Shown: positions 9,024 through 17,599 of the stretch, piece after piece
Numbering within the stretch: the first letter of the stretch is position 1
How the letters are laid out: each line of letters begins with the position of its first letter
NCBI RefSeq assembly: GCF_015351475.1
Contig: NZ_JADKPR010000028.1
Location: forward strand, 1-64,000
Length of the DNA: 64,000 nucleotides
Direction of reading: 5' to 3'
From: Flavobacterium sp. HJJ
Lineage (GTDB): Bacteria > Bacteroidota > Bacteroidia > Flavobacteriales > Flavobacteriaceae
Position numbers and translations under genes: made by a program
The notes under the pieces: model-generated
The model's input: only the letters and a program-made list of their open reading frames with translations
The model's database searches: none
Told to the model about the DNA's origin: nothing

Positions 9024-9411
9024 TATCTTTTTTGTCGAAGTCAGTACAGTCGAAATCAAAATCTTTGTCTCCAAAGAAATGTCTGCGGCCAAATCTTCCG
9101 CCCCACATGTGCTCTTTGCGTTTGTTTACAAATTCTTTGCGTTCTTCGGGAGTCATTTTCATCCATTTTTCACGAATAGCATTTTTATGACGCATACCCT
9201 TAAATCTAGAACCTCCGTGATGTCCGTGACCGCCAAACAGAAGGCGGGAAAGAACAAGTAAGCCTAATGCCTGCCAAAAACTAATAATTCCTAATCCAAA
9301 TATGCTCGGCATAAGTGCATTCCATAACAGCATGACTGCGAAACTGAATCCTGTACCTGCTGCAATGACGAGCAATACTATTCCTGCTATTTTAAAACCT
9401 TTTCTTTTCAT
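9016..9411 (-). CDS. Small His-rich membrane protein coupled to sigma factor
   Basis: This 131-residue protein has two hydrophobic segments (about residues 7-30, IAGIVLLVIAAGTGFSFAVML, and 36-60, IFGLGIISFWQALGLLVLSRLL), then a His/Gly cluster GGHGHHGG. A basic stretch with MTPEERKEF follows, and an acidic Asp-rich tail (DKDFDFDCTDFDKKD). The gene precedes and overlaps the ECF sigma gene by 8 bases, so the two products are probably made in step. The MTPEER motif recalls metal-responsive periplasmic sensors such as CpxP/CnrX-like proteins, and the His and Asp clusters could bind metal. I do not recognise the family; a sensor or anti-sigma role is inference. Confidence 0.6.
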   Translation of the reverse strand: MKRKGFKIAGIVLLVIAAGTGFSFAVMLLWNALMPSIFGLGIISFWQALGLLVLSRLLFGGHGHHGGSRFKGMRHKNAIREKWMKMTPEERKEFVNKRKEHMWGGRFGRRHFFGDKDFDFDCTDFDKKDNE

Positions 9412-9619
9412 GATATATATTTTTTGTTTTTTAAATTCATTTTAAGAAGCCTTCTATTTATGTAGACAAATGAACTTGATAAATATTTTACGGAAATGGC
9501 TTTTTTTTTGATTTTTTTTTGATACTGCAAATTAGCTAGGATAAAATTAGTTGAATATGTGGAGTTATTTAACTTTACTGATGCTCGTTTAATGCCATTA
9601 AGTTGAGTTTAAATTTTTT

Positions 9620-9683
9620 CTCGCAAAGCCGCGAAGCCGCAAAGTTATGATTGGATTCCTTTGCGTCTCAGCGGCTTTGCGAG
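9620..9683. repeat. REP-like inverted repeat
   Basis: CTCGCAAAGCCGC (9620-9632) and GCGGCTTTGCGAG (9671-9683) are perfect 13-base complements around a 38-base interior that itself repeats GCAAAG and CTTTGCG. It is much richer in G+C than the surroundings, as expected of a dispersed intergenic palindrome. A function in transcription ending or as a mobile repeat is possible. Confidence 0.65.
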
Positions 9684-9731
9684 ATTTATCTTTGGATAAT
9701 AAATTAAAAAACTCTTGACTAAATGATATTG

Positions 9732-9753
9732 GGTACTCGTTTGCAAACGAGTA
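9732..9753. repeat. Perfect short palindrome
   Basis: The bases GTACTCGTTTG and CAAACGAGTAC are perfect complements with no loop. It stands alone between two leftward genes. It could be an operator or a recombination or repeat remnant; nothing nearby decides. Confidence 0.4.
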
Positions 9754-9795
9754 CCAAAGCGGGTTAATAATAAGCTATATCAGCAGGTGACTATT

Positions 9796-10434
9796 CTATT
9801 TTTCTGATTTTATTTTGTACTTATTAATTATGTATAAGGATGCAAATTCTTCCGCGTTAAATCTTCGGTTAACAAATCTCCATAATGAAAAGAAAAATAG
9901 TAAAATAGAACTAATGAGGATAGGAGTGCATTGGTAGTAAAAGTAAGCTGCGACAATGCTGACAATTGTGAAACTTCTGAAAAAGTTTGAGTCCGCTTCT
10001 AACCGCTGTGTAATTGTTATTAATTGCGGGTCATCTTTTGAAATAATAATTTTTATCCAATCATAAAACTTAATATCCTGACGATAATTTTCATTTTTGA
10101 AGTATTCGTTTTTGATTTTTTCTGCTTCTTCAATTAATGCTAAGCCTCTTGATTCGGGCATGTTTTTAAAAAGTTTTCTAAGCAGCCCTTTTTTGCTGTA
10201 AAACTGAATAATCATCCAGTCATTCAGATTTTTTTTCCACAAACCAGAAAAGGCGTATAGTATGTGTCCAACGATATAGGAAGTTATTGCGTAGTATACC
10301 CATGAGGGATTTGTAAAATTATGATATTGATCAAATGTATTGACAGTAACAATGTATACAACACAAAATCCAGGTAGAAGGACGGAGAAAAAATCAACTA
10401 AGCCAATAAAAAAGTCTGCGGGTTTAAATTCCAT
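9796..10434 (-). CDS. Membrane protein of unknown function
   Basis: This 212-residue protein has hydrophobic segments at about residues 8-31 (FFIGLVDFFSVLLPGFCVVY), 44-65 (WVYYAITSYIVGHILYAFSG) and a long one near 153-185, with a charged central domain between. I do not recognise the family. It stands alone between the two efflux cassettes, more than 300 bases from its downstream neighbour. Its promoter is not obvious. Confidence 0.6.
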   Translation of the reverse strand: MEFKPADFFIGLVDFFSVLLPGFCVVYIVTVNTFDQYHNFTNPSWVYYAITSYIVGHILYAFSGLWKKNLNDWMIIQFYSKKGLLRKLFKNMPESRGLALIEEAEKIKNEYFKNENYRQDIKFYDWIKIIISKDDPQLITITQRLEADSNFFRSFTIVSIVAAYFYYQCTPILISSILLFFFSLWRFVNRRFNAEEFASLYIINKYKIKSEK

Positions 10435-10523
10435 ATGTTATAACGGTTAAGTATTACGCAAAAATTGTATATGTTCTTGTTATTGAGAGTATTCAATCTC
10501 CAAATATAATAATTCCATTCCCG

Positions 10524-10565
10524 TAAAAAAACAAGAAACCGCCAAAAATCAGATTTCTGGCGGTT
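10524..10565 (-). terminator. Terminator of efflux cassette 2
   Basis: The arms AACCGCC (10537-10543) and GGCGGTT (10559-10565) enclose an inner AAATC/GATTT stem and are followed by a T run on the minus strand. It lies 26 bases past the pump gene stop. Confidence 0.7.
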
Positions 10566-10590
10566 CCTTTATCACAATTAAATTCAGGTA

Positions 10591-13500
10591 TTATACAGTA
10601 TGCTTTGGATTAAAACCATCCTCGCTTAATTCTTTGTGGTCATAATCGGCAGTCATTTCAGCTTCGTAATCTATTTTTTCGTCTTTAGTTAATTTAGCCT
10701 TGATTTTCTCCATGATTTCATAAATCACAGGGACAATAATCAAAGTTAAGAATAATGACGAAATCAATCCTCCGATGATTACCCAAGCCAGACCATTTTT
10801 CCATTCGGCACCAGCTCCAGAAGCCAATGCAATTGGGAACATACCAAAAACCATCGCAATTGTCGTCATCAAGATCGGACGCAAACGGGCGTGATTCGCT
10901 TGGATTAATGCTCTTCTGATGGTTTCACCTGCTGCTCTTCGCTGGTTGGTGTAATCCACAAGCATGATCGCATTTTTACACACCAGACCAATTAACATAA
11001 TGATACCCAAAATGGTAAATATATTCAGTGTATTATTCGTTAACGCTAAAGCCAGCATCGCTCCAATAAATGAAAGCGGAATCGCAAACAATACCACAAA
11101 CGGGTGCATAAAACTGTCATAAAGACCAACCATTACAAGATATACCAAAATAATAGCCGCCAATAAAGCAATTCCTAAAGTACCAAAACCTTCACTTTGG
11201 TTTTCCTGATCACCTCCCCAAATATAGCTTACCCCAACTGGTTTTTTAAGTTTGTCCAGTTTTGCCTGCCATTGCTGTACAATTGTTCCTGTTGGAACCC
11301 CAACATTTTGACCTTGTACCGTTACCGAAGCTGATTTGTCACGGCGTTCCAATTGGCTAGGCCCTGAACCTTCAGTAATAGTGGCAAACTGTGATAGTTT
11401 GATCTGCTGTCCTGCACTGTTGACGAAAATCAGATTACTCACATCTGTAATATTTTTTCTGTCAAAGGCATTGTATTTGATGTTGATGTCATATTCGTAT
11501 TCACCAGCTCTGAACTTTCCGTCAGTGTTACCGCTGTAAGCAGTCTGCATGGTCATACCTACAGTCTGAAGTGTAAGTCCTAATGCTGCCATTTTATCAC
11601 GATCCACCTGTACGTTGATTTCAGGATTTCCATCTTCAACCGTCAGTTTAATTTCAGTTGTTCCAGGAATGCTGCGTAATTCTGCTTCAGCTAATTTGGC
11701 GAAAGCCATAGCAGCTTCGGTTGAAGGTCCTGTTACGATTAATCCTAATTTTGCATTTTCTGCAGTACCTAAAATACCAACCGGAACTGTTTTTACTTTA
11801 GCACCTACTAAAACTTTTTCCAGTTTACGTTTAATTTTTGCTGCATATACAGAAGCATCATCAGAACGTTCTGCCTGATCAATCATTTTTACATCAATCT
11901 CTGCTTTGTAAGCAGTAGCCTGAGAAGCTCCCATACCTTCAGAAGTCTGACCTACTGTTGTAATCTGGCTGTGTACATATTCTTCATTTTTCAAAAACGC
12001 TTCCGCTTTTTGCGTCATAAAGTTTGATTGTTCCAATGAAGCGTCTTTTGGCATTTCAATCTGAACCAAGAACTCCCCACTATCTGACGAAGCAAAGAAT
12101 TCTCCACCAATAAAACCACCACCAACTAATCCCATTGTTGAACTAAAGAATAAAACTAAAACAACAAGAATCGTTTTAACATAATGATCCAGACACCAGT
12201 TTAATAATCCGGTAACCCAGTTTGTAAAACGTGTTAAAAGACTTTCGAAACCAAGAATGGTTCTTCCAAATATATTTTTACCTTCAATATGTTCCAGTTT
12301 TCCAAAACGGGAAGACAGCCAAGGAATAATAGTAAATGAAGCTAATAATGATAATAATGTAGATATAATTACGGTAACACAGAATTGTGTAATAATGTTT
12401 GATACCAATCCAGAACTCATGGCAATAGGCAAGAACACCACCACAATTACCAATGTAATCGAAGTTACAGTTCCTCCAATTTCGGCAGTACCATCATAAG
12501 AAGCACGGATTCGGCTTTTGCCCATTTCCATGTGCCTGTAAATGTTTTCCAAAACTACAATCGCATCATCGACCAGAATACCAACTACCAGCGAAAGTCC
12601 CAATAAACTCATCAAGTTTAACGTATAACCCAAAAGATAAATTCCGATAAAAGTGGCAATTAACGAAGCAGGAATCGAAACCATTACAATTAATGAGTTA
12701 CGAATACTGTGCAGGAAGAACAGCATTACAAAAGCCACCAGAATTACAGCGATCAATAAATCATGTATTACAGAATCGGCTGCTTCTAAGGTGTAATCGG
12801 TACTGTCTTTTGCAATTTCTAAAGCTAGTTCTGATGTTTTATAATCGTTCTCTAGTTTAGTAATGGCTTTTTTCAAGTCGGCACTTACTGCTACCGCATT
12901 CGCATCTGATTGTTTGATAACCTGCAGAATAATCGCGCTTTTTTGATCTACTCTTGATATTTTTTCTGCGATTTTTTGAGCATCCTGAACATCAGCAATA
13001 TCCTGTAAACGGATTTCAATTCCGTTTTTAGAAGAAACAACCAAGTTTCTTAATTCGTCAACACTTTTGTATTTACCCGCTAAACGGATTAATATTTTTT
13101 GATTTCTGGTTTGAATATTACCGGTAGGGAAATCCAGATTCGAAGATAAAATCATTTGCTGTACCTGCGGAACCGAAAGACCGTAACCCTGCATTTTTAC
13201 TGCGTCAAGGTTCACTTGAATTTCACGTTCCTGACCGCCAATAATATTTACCTGAGCCACACCTTGCACACGGGATAAAACCGGAGCAATCTTTTTATCA
13301 ATCAAATCATAAAAAGTAGCTTCGTCCATTTTTCCATTGGCACCAATAGTCATAATTGGTAAATCGCTCAACGAGAATTTGGTTAAAGCCGGCGTCTCTG
13401 CATCATCTGGTAAGTCACTCACCAGTGCATTGACTTTACGCTGTGCATCATTCATCGAAATGTCAATTTTTGCATTTGATGTCAATGTTACCGATACGAT

Positions 13501-13767
13501 TGATAAACTTTCGTATGATTTGGAATCAATTTTTTTGATGTTTTCCAAAGAGGCGATTCCATCCTCAATTTTTTTGGTAACGGTATTTTCTACCTCACTT
13601 GGAGAAGCTCCAGGATAAATAGTAGAAATTGTAATAACATTCTGTTCGAATTTTGGGATCAGTTCATAGCCCAATTGGCTGTAACTGAACAGTCCTCCAA
13701 GAGTTAGTATCGTAAATAGAACGATTACTAACGAAGGGCGTTTTATGGATATTTCTGCTAATTTCAT
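10591..13767 (-). CDS. RND efflux permease, cassette 2
   Basis: This 1058-residue protein has the normal length for an AcrB/HAE-1 type pump. It begins MKLAEISIKRPSLVIVLFTI with TM1. It has the TM4 proton-relay motif GILVDDAIVVLEN and the C-terminal counterpart GLVCKNAIMLVDY. Two large periplasmic loops carry the porter and docking domains. It is the last gene of cassette 2; an 83-base repeat-rich gap separates it from the adaptor gene. Compared with the cassette 1 pump it lacks the extra mid-protein insert, so the two pumps are related but not recent copies. Substrate unknown. Confidence 0.94.
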   Translation of the reverse strand: MKLAEISIKRPSLVIVLFTILTLGGLFSYSQLGYELIPKFEQNVITISTIYPGASPSEVENTVTKKIEDGIASLENIKKIDSKSYESLSIVSVTLTSNAKIDISMNDAQRKVNALVSDLPDDAETPALTKFSLSDLPIMTIGANGKMDEATFYDLIDKKIAPVLSRVQGVAQVNIIGGQEREIQVNLDAVKMQGYGLSVPQVQQMILSSNLDFPTGNIQTRNQKILIRLAGKYKSVDELRNLVVSSKNGIEIRLQDIADVQDAQKIAEKISRVDQKSAIILQVIKQSDANAVAVSADLKKAITKLENDYKTSELALEIAKDSTDYTLEAADSVIHDLLIAVILVAFVMLFFLHSIRNSLIVMVSIPASLIATFIGIYLLGYTLNLMSLLGLSLVVGILVDDAIVVLENIYRHMEMGKSRIRASYDGTAEIGGTVTSITLVIVVVFLPIAMSSGLVSNIITQFCVTVIISTLLSLLASFTIIPWLSSRFGKLEHIEGKNIFGRTILGFESLLTRFTNWVTGLLNWCLDHYVKTILVVLVLFFSSTMGLVGGGFIGGEFFASSDSGEFLVQIEMPKDASLEQSNFMTQKAEAFLKNEEYVHSQITTVGQTSEGMGASQATAYKAEIDVKMIDQAERSDDASVYAAKIKRKLEKVLVGAKVKTVPVGILGTAENAKLGLIVTGPSTEAAMAFAKLAEAELRSIPGTTEIKLTVEDGNPEINVQVDRDKMAALGLTLQTVGMTMQTAYSGNTDGKFRAGEYEYDINIKYNAFDRKNITDVSNLIFVNSAGQQIKLSQFATITEGSGPSQLERRDKSASVTVQGQNVGVPTGTIVQQWQAKLDKLKKPVGVSYIWGGDQENQSEGFGTLGIALLAAIILVYLVMVGLYDSFMHPFVVLFAIPLSFIGAMLALALTNNTLNIFTILGIIMLIGLVCKNAIMLVDYTNQRRAAGETIRRALIQANHARLRPILMTTIAMVFGMFPIALASGAGAEWKNGLAWVIIGGLISSLFLTLIIVPVIYEIMEKIKAKLTKDEKIDYEAEMTADYDHKELSEDGFNPKHTV

Positions 13768-13850
13768 TTGTTTTGCTTTATGCTGTAGGCAGTAAGCTAT
13801 AGGCTTTGCGCATCGGTTATGCTTAAAGCGTAAAGCTTACGGCTTAAAGC
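13768..13850. repeat. Repeat-rich adaptor-pump spacer
   Basis: The sequence is built from near-copies of GCTTAAAGC, GTAAAGCTTAC and TAAGCTATAGGCTT in both orientations, for example GCTTAAAGCGTAAAGC at 13819-13834. It resembles a decayed palindromic intergenic repeat. The matching gap in cassette 1 (4480-4617) also holds an inverted repeat, of a different sequence. Confidence 0.5.
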
Positions 13851-14915
13851 TTATTTTATAATTTCTACTGCGTTACCATCCTGTAAGTTGATTTGACCTG
13901 TTACAATAACAGTTTCACCGTCAGACAATCCATTAATTATTTCAACTTGGTCACCTAAAATTCTTCCGGCTGTTACTTTTTTAAGTTTAGCGATTCCGTT
14001 TTCAACCACAAAAATCTGATTGCTGCTCACACTTCCAACAAAAGCATTTCTAGGAACTACTTTCAATTCTTGTTTTTGTTTGGTTCCAAAGTTGGCAGTT
14101 CCATACATACCTGCTTTAATGCTGCTGTTAGCATTGTTTGTGATTTCAATTTCAACAGGGAAGTTTAAGCTTTCATCTGCTTTTGGAGCGATAAAAGTAA
14201 TTTTGCCAGTGACAGATTTATCAGGAAAAACGCTTGAAGTTACAGGCACAGTATTTCCGATTTTTAAACCAGCTACCTGACTTTCGTTCACGCTCACTTT
14301 TAATTTTAATTTAGAAACATCCACAATATCAAACATTTGTGTTGGAGGCATTCCTGCTAAAATGGTTCCTGGTTCAACAAATCTTTTGTTAATGAATCCT
14401 TTGATAGGTGCTTTTACTTTCGTGTCACCTACGTTGATGTTCGCTTGAGTTAAGTTTGCCTGTGCATTTGTTAACTGCAGTTTTGCCTGATCCAATTGCT
14501 GTTTTGTAACACCGCCGGTTTGATAAGCATTTTCATATCTTGCATAATCATTTTTAGCATTGTCGTAAGCCGCTTTTGCGGTATTAGCATTCACATTAAT
14601 TACATCGCTTCTAACGATTACCAATGTTTGTCCAACATTTACATAGTCTCCTTCGTCAACTAAAACTTTAATTACTTTTCCCGATTTTTCAGCAGAGAAA
14701 GTAAGTTCCTGTGTTGGAGCAAAATTTCCATTTGCTACAAAATCTAATGAAACATTTTCTGTTTTTACCTGTGCTGTTTTTACAGATACAGCTGCGTTTT
14801 TTTCGGCAACAATATCAGTTTTAGCTTTATTTTCTGCCTTGTTTTTTGATAAAACATAACCAATTGCTCCCAAGGAAGCAGCTATTGCGATTATTGTAAG
14901 TATTGTCTTTTTCAT
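13851..14915 (-). CDS. RND periplasmic adaptor, cassette 2
   Basis: This 354-residue membrane-fusion protein is held by an N-terminal hydrophobic segment (MKKTILTIIAIAASLGAIGYV) with no lipobox cysteine, unlike the cassette 1 adaptor. The lipoyl-like halves are seen around KVIKVLVDEGDYVNVGQTL and VKAPIKGFINKRFVEPGTI. Between them is a coiled-coil hairpin, and the C-terminus has the usual GLSDGETVIVTGQINLQDG. It lies one base after the TolC-type gene, so translation is probably coupled. It should join the pump encoded downstream to that channel. Confidence 0.93.
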   Translation of the reverse strand: MKKTILTIIAIAASLGAIGYVLSKNKAENKAKTDIVAEKNAAVSVKTAQVKTENVSLDFVANGNFAPTQELTFSAEKSGKVIKVLVDEGDYVNVGQTLVIVRSDVINVNANTAKAAYDNAKNDYARYENAYQTGGVTKQQLDQAKLQLTNAQANLTQANINVGDTKVKAPIKGFINKRFVEPGTILAGMPPTQMFDIVDVSKLKLKVSVNESQVAGLKIGNTVPVTSSVFPDKSVTGKITFIAPKADESLNFPVEIEITNNANSSIKAGMYGTANFGTKQKQELKVVPRNAFVGSVSSNQIFVVENGIAKLKKVTAGRILGDQVEIINGLSDGETVIVTGQINLQDGNAVEIIK

Positions 14916-14916
14916 T

Positions 14917-16254
14917 TTAGTTGTTTATAAGTGTTTTAAGTTGTCCTTTTGATTTAATTAATGCTATTTCTGCAACTTTATAATCTAAAATTGCTGCTGT
15001 ATAGTTATTTTGCGCTTCAATTGATGCATTTTCCGAGTCTAATAAATCGGTTAATGATGCCAAACCTTGTAAGTAATTGTTTTTTGTGTTTTTAAGAATT
15101 TCTGTTGCCAAGATCATGTTCTCTTTCTGATTTTGTATCGTAACAATGCTATTCTGAATTTGAGTATTAGCATTTTTATAATCTAAATCAAGCGAAAGCT
15201 TTGTTTCTTTGAGGTCTTCCTGTAGGGATCTAATTTGAACATCAGCTTGTCTTACTTTAGCGCGAGTACCAAATCCTGTAAAAATTGGAACTCTTAAATT
15301 TAATCCAATTGATGAGTAATCAGACCAATAAACGCCATCTGCAGGCTTAGCAAAAAGTGGTACTTCTGGTCCTTGGCCTAAATAGTTATACCCGGCTGAT
15401 AATGATAATGTTGGATAATATTCGGCTTCTATAGATTTCTTCTGCAGCACTAATAATTCTTCTTGTTTTTTCAAAAGCAAGTATTCGGTTCTGTTAGCTG
15501 TATTTGGCGCTTCAATCAAAACTGTTGGTGTAATTTCAAATTCAGTCTGCGGAATCTCAATTTGAGTTTCCATTGGCATTCCCATATAAAATTTTAATGC
15601 ATTTTCCTGTAGTTGTACTGCATTTAAAATTTGCTGACGCTGTGTGCTAATGTTTGACATTTTTACAACAATACGGTCAAAATCAATTTTTTTAGCAAGA
15701 CCATTGTCAAATTGACCTTTTACGATGTCACGAACTTTGGTAGTGTTGAGATAAGTACTGTCTAATAAAATCAATTTCTGACGCTGAACATATACCTGAT
15801 AGTAGTTGTTGGCTACTCTTTCGATAACTTGTTCTTCTGTTAACTGATCGTTTATCTGGTAAAATTCTCTAGTAGATTTTGCAGCTCTCAAACCTGTAAA
15901 AACAGATTGATCAAATATTGCCTGTGTTAACGAAATTCCCGCTCCTGATGTCCATTTTTGTCCAAAAGAAGCTTGAATTGTAGTTCCCGGCGCGCCAAAA
16001 GCAGCTCCGTCAATTACATTGGTCTGTAAAATTGGATTATAGGTTAAACTTCCGTTTGCAGTAATCTGCGGTAAGGCTCTGGAACGGACTTCCTGAATTT
16101 TGTATTCACTGTTTTCAACATCTAATTTCGCTTTTTTGGCATCAGCCTTATTTTGCAGCGCATAATTTATTGCGTCTTTTAAGGTCAGCGTTTTTACCTG
16201 TGCACTGGATGTCAGGCCAATTGTGCACAAAAGCAGTAGGGTTATTCTTTTCAT
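14917..16254 (-). CDS. TolC-family outer membrane channel, cassette 2
   Basis: This 445-residue outer-membrane efflux protein has a signal peptide (MKRITLLLLCTIGLTSSAQ) and the long helical repeats of the TolC family, including LTLKDAINYALQNKADAKKA near the start and YLQGLASLTDLLDSENASIEA near the end. It is the partner channel of the adaptor and pump that follow. It starts 7 bases after the TetR gene. Confidence 0.93.
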   Translation of the reverse strand: MKRITLLLLCTIGLTSSAQVKTLTLKDAINYALQNKADAKKAKLDVENSEYKIQEVRSRALPQITANGSLTYNPILQTNVIDGAAFGAPGTTIQASFGQKWTSGAGISLTQAIFDQSVFTGLRAAKSTREFYQINDQLTEEQVIERVANNYYQVYVQRQKLILLDSTYLNTTKVRDIVKGQFDNGLAKKIDFDRIVVKMSNISTQRQQILNAVQLQENALKFYMGMPMETQIEIPQTEFEITPTVLIEAPNTANRTEYLLLKKQEELLVLQKKSIEAEYYPTLSLSAGYNYLGQGPEVPLFAKPADGVYWSDYSSIGLNLRVPIFTGFGTRAKVRQADVQIRSLQEDLKETKLSLDLDYKNANTQIQNSIVTIQNQKENMILATEILKNTKNNYLQGLASLTDLLDSENASIEAQNNYTAAILDYKVAEIALIKSKGQLKTLINN

Positions 16255-16261
16255 TGATTGT

Positions 16262-16858
16262 TTATATATAAGTGTTTTGTAATTGTTTCTCTAGTTCGAT
16301 AATCCCCTTCGGTGTTGCCATGGCTCTAGTATGATATTCTAAAGCTTCCAGCTCCAGTCTTTGGGCTTCTTTTTCAGAACTGGTAATGCCATGAATGCTG
16401 AAAATAAGTGTGTAATAAAAATTAACGTAGATGTTAACATCTAAACCTTCTCTATAAAGTCCCTCTCGGATTCCTTTTTCAATATTGTGTTTGAAGGCTT
16501 CGCTGCATTCGTTTAATTCCCTTGATATTACTTTGTTGTAGATATCGGGATAATGTTTTTTTAACTGATAGGCGGGTGAAGCTTCTCCAGATTTGAACAT
16601 TTCCTTGAACATTTTTCTGATTTCAAAGTTTTCTTTTATTGCATTGTATTGTTTTACCGTGATACTGTCGATGCTTTCATGAATTGTTTTATGAACCGTC
16701 TCCGTACTTTCGGCGATAAGGATTTCTTTGTTGCAGAAATATTTGTAAATCGTTTTTTTTGAAATGCACATTTCTCCAGCAATATCATCCATAGTGACAC
16801 TTTTAAAACCAAGTTTTAAAAAGAGTTCTGTAGCTTTTGATATTATTTTCTCTTTCAT
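16262..16858 (-). CDS. TetR-family repressor, cassette 2
   Basis: This 198-residue TetR regulator has the N-terminal helix-turn-helix SVTMDDIAGEMCISKKTIYKYF, identical over that stretch to the cassette 1 regulator. The same recognition helix and the same palindrome before both cassettes suggest that each repressor can bind at both promoters. The ligand domain has diverged more (for example SPAYQLKKHYPDIYNKVISR against SPLYQLKKHYPEIYQKVINR), so inducers may be similar. It lies 97 bases downstream of the YceI gene, without an operator of its own in that gap. Confidence 0.92.
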   Translation of the reverse strand: MKEKIISKATELFLKLGFKSVTMDDIAGEMCISKKTIYKYFCNKEILIAESTETVHKTIHESIDSITVKQYNAIKENFEIRKMFKEMFKSGEASPAYQLKKHYPDIYNKVISRELNECSEAFKHNIEKGIREGLYREGLDVNIYVNFYYTLIFSIHGITSSEKEAQRLELEALEYHTRAMATPKGIIELEKQLQNTYI

Positions 16859-16955
16859 TTTTATGATAACTTATTGTAGTTAAATTTTAATAGTACAGTA
16901 AAAGTTAGTTATTAAATGAGTTTTGGTTTTTGTCTTTGTTGAGAACTGGTCATTC

Positions 16956-17477
16956 TTAATGTGTGAATTCTAAATTAGCAATGAGTTTTATGTCTTTGCT
17001 TATCGGAAGGCTTTTGTTTTGTTTAAGGACATTATAATTAAGTCCAAAATCTTTGCGGCTTATGTTCCCGGTAATTTCGAAAGATGCTTTTTGAACACCG
17101 TTGTAGTTTTTCATTCCTATAAATTCGGTATCAAATTCTACTACTTTAGTGATGTTTTTGATAGTCAGAAAACCTTTCAGGAAATTGATGTTCTTGTTGA
17201 TTTTTTGAAAAGAAGTCGATTTGAATTTTATCAGCGGTGCTTCATCTTCATCAAAAAGATCAGTGAATTTTGCTTCTTTATTCTTTTCTGCCGAAACGTT
17301 CTTTTTATCATTTACATTCAGGGAGAATTCTATTGAAGCATCTTCAACCTCGTCGTTCTGTATGGCAACATGTCCTTTTAAGTTGTTTTTGTTTCCGGGC
17401 AGGTAGCCAATTAGAGAATGTCTAGATTTTATTATAACGTCTGATTCGTTTGAATCAATTGCCCATGCATTTTCCAT
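16956..17477 (-). CDS. YceI-like protein, cassette 2
   Basis: This 173-residue YceI-fold protein is clearly paralogous to the one at 7784-8293: both share SNESDV, the LKGHVAIQN/FKGHVAIQN strand and KINKNINFLKG. It has no signal peptide, so a cytoplasmic location is likely. It is the first gene of cassette 2, behind a promoter carrying two copies of the operator. Ligand and role are unknown; binding of a lipophilic pump substrate is an inference. Confidence 0.87.
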   Translation of the reverse strand: MENAWAIDSNESDVIIKSRHSLIGYLPGNKNNLKGHVAIQNDEVEDASIEFSLNVNDKKNVSAEKNKEAKFTDLFDEDEAPLIKFKSTSFQKINKNINFLKGFLTIKNITKVVEFDTEFIGMKNYNGVQKASFEITGNISRKDFGLNYNVLKQNKSLPISKDIKLIANLEFTH

Positions 17478-17521
17478 GATTCGTATTTTTTAGTAAAGTT
17501 GTTCCTTATTTTTTTTGTTTT

Positions 17522-17549
17522 GGAAACTTTGGATACTTGTAAAGTTTCT
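17522..17549. promoter_or_regulatory. Second predicted TetR operator, cassette 2
   Basis: GGAAACTTT, a 10-base spacer and AAAGTTTCT form a copy of the operator with one mismatch. It starts exactly 50 bases from the perfect copy at 17572 and lies in the transcribed leader between the -7 box and the YceI start codon. Confidence 0.7.
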
Positions 17550-17559
17550 TTGTGTTCTG

Positions 17560-17589
17560 CAAATGTAATAAGGAAACTTTAAAAACCAA
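17560..17589 (-). promoter_or_regulatory. Promoter of efflux cassette 2
   Basis: On the minus strand TTG (17589-17587) is followed after 19 bases by TACATTTG (17567-17560), matching TAnnTTTG. Spacing and position relative to the operator are the same as in cassette 1. Confidence 0.82.
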
Positions 17590-17599
17590 CAAAGTTTCC
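17572..17599. promoter_or_regulatory. Predicted TetR operator, cassette 2
   Basis: The perfect arms GGAAACTTT (17572-17580) and AAAGTTTCC (17591-17599) flank a 10-base spacer and overlie the -33 to -7 interval. Core and spacer length match the cassette 1 site at 8334-8369. Confidence 0.8.

Larger units (their letters stand above)
9412..9795. other. Intergenic region with inverted repeat
   Basis: No gene is visible. The stretch holds AT-rich sequence upstream of the small membrane protein gene, one GC-richer inverted repeat (separate entry), and a short palindrome-like GTACTCGTTTGCAAACGAGTAC at 9732-9753. Confidence 0.6.
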
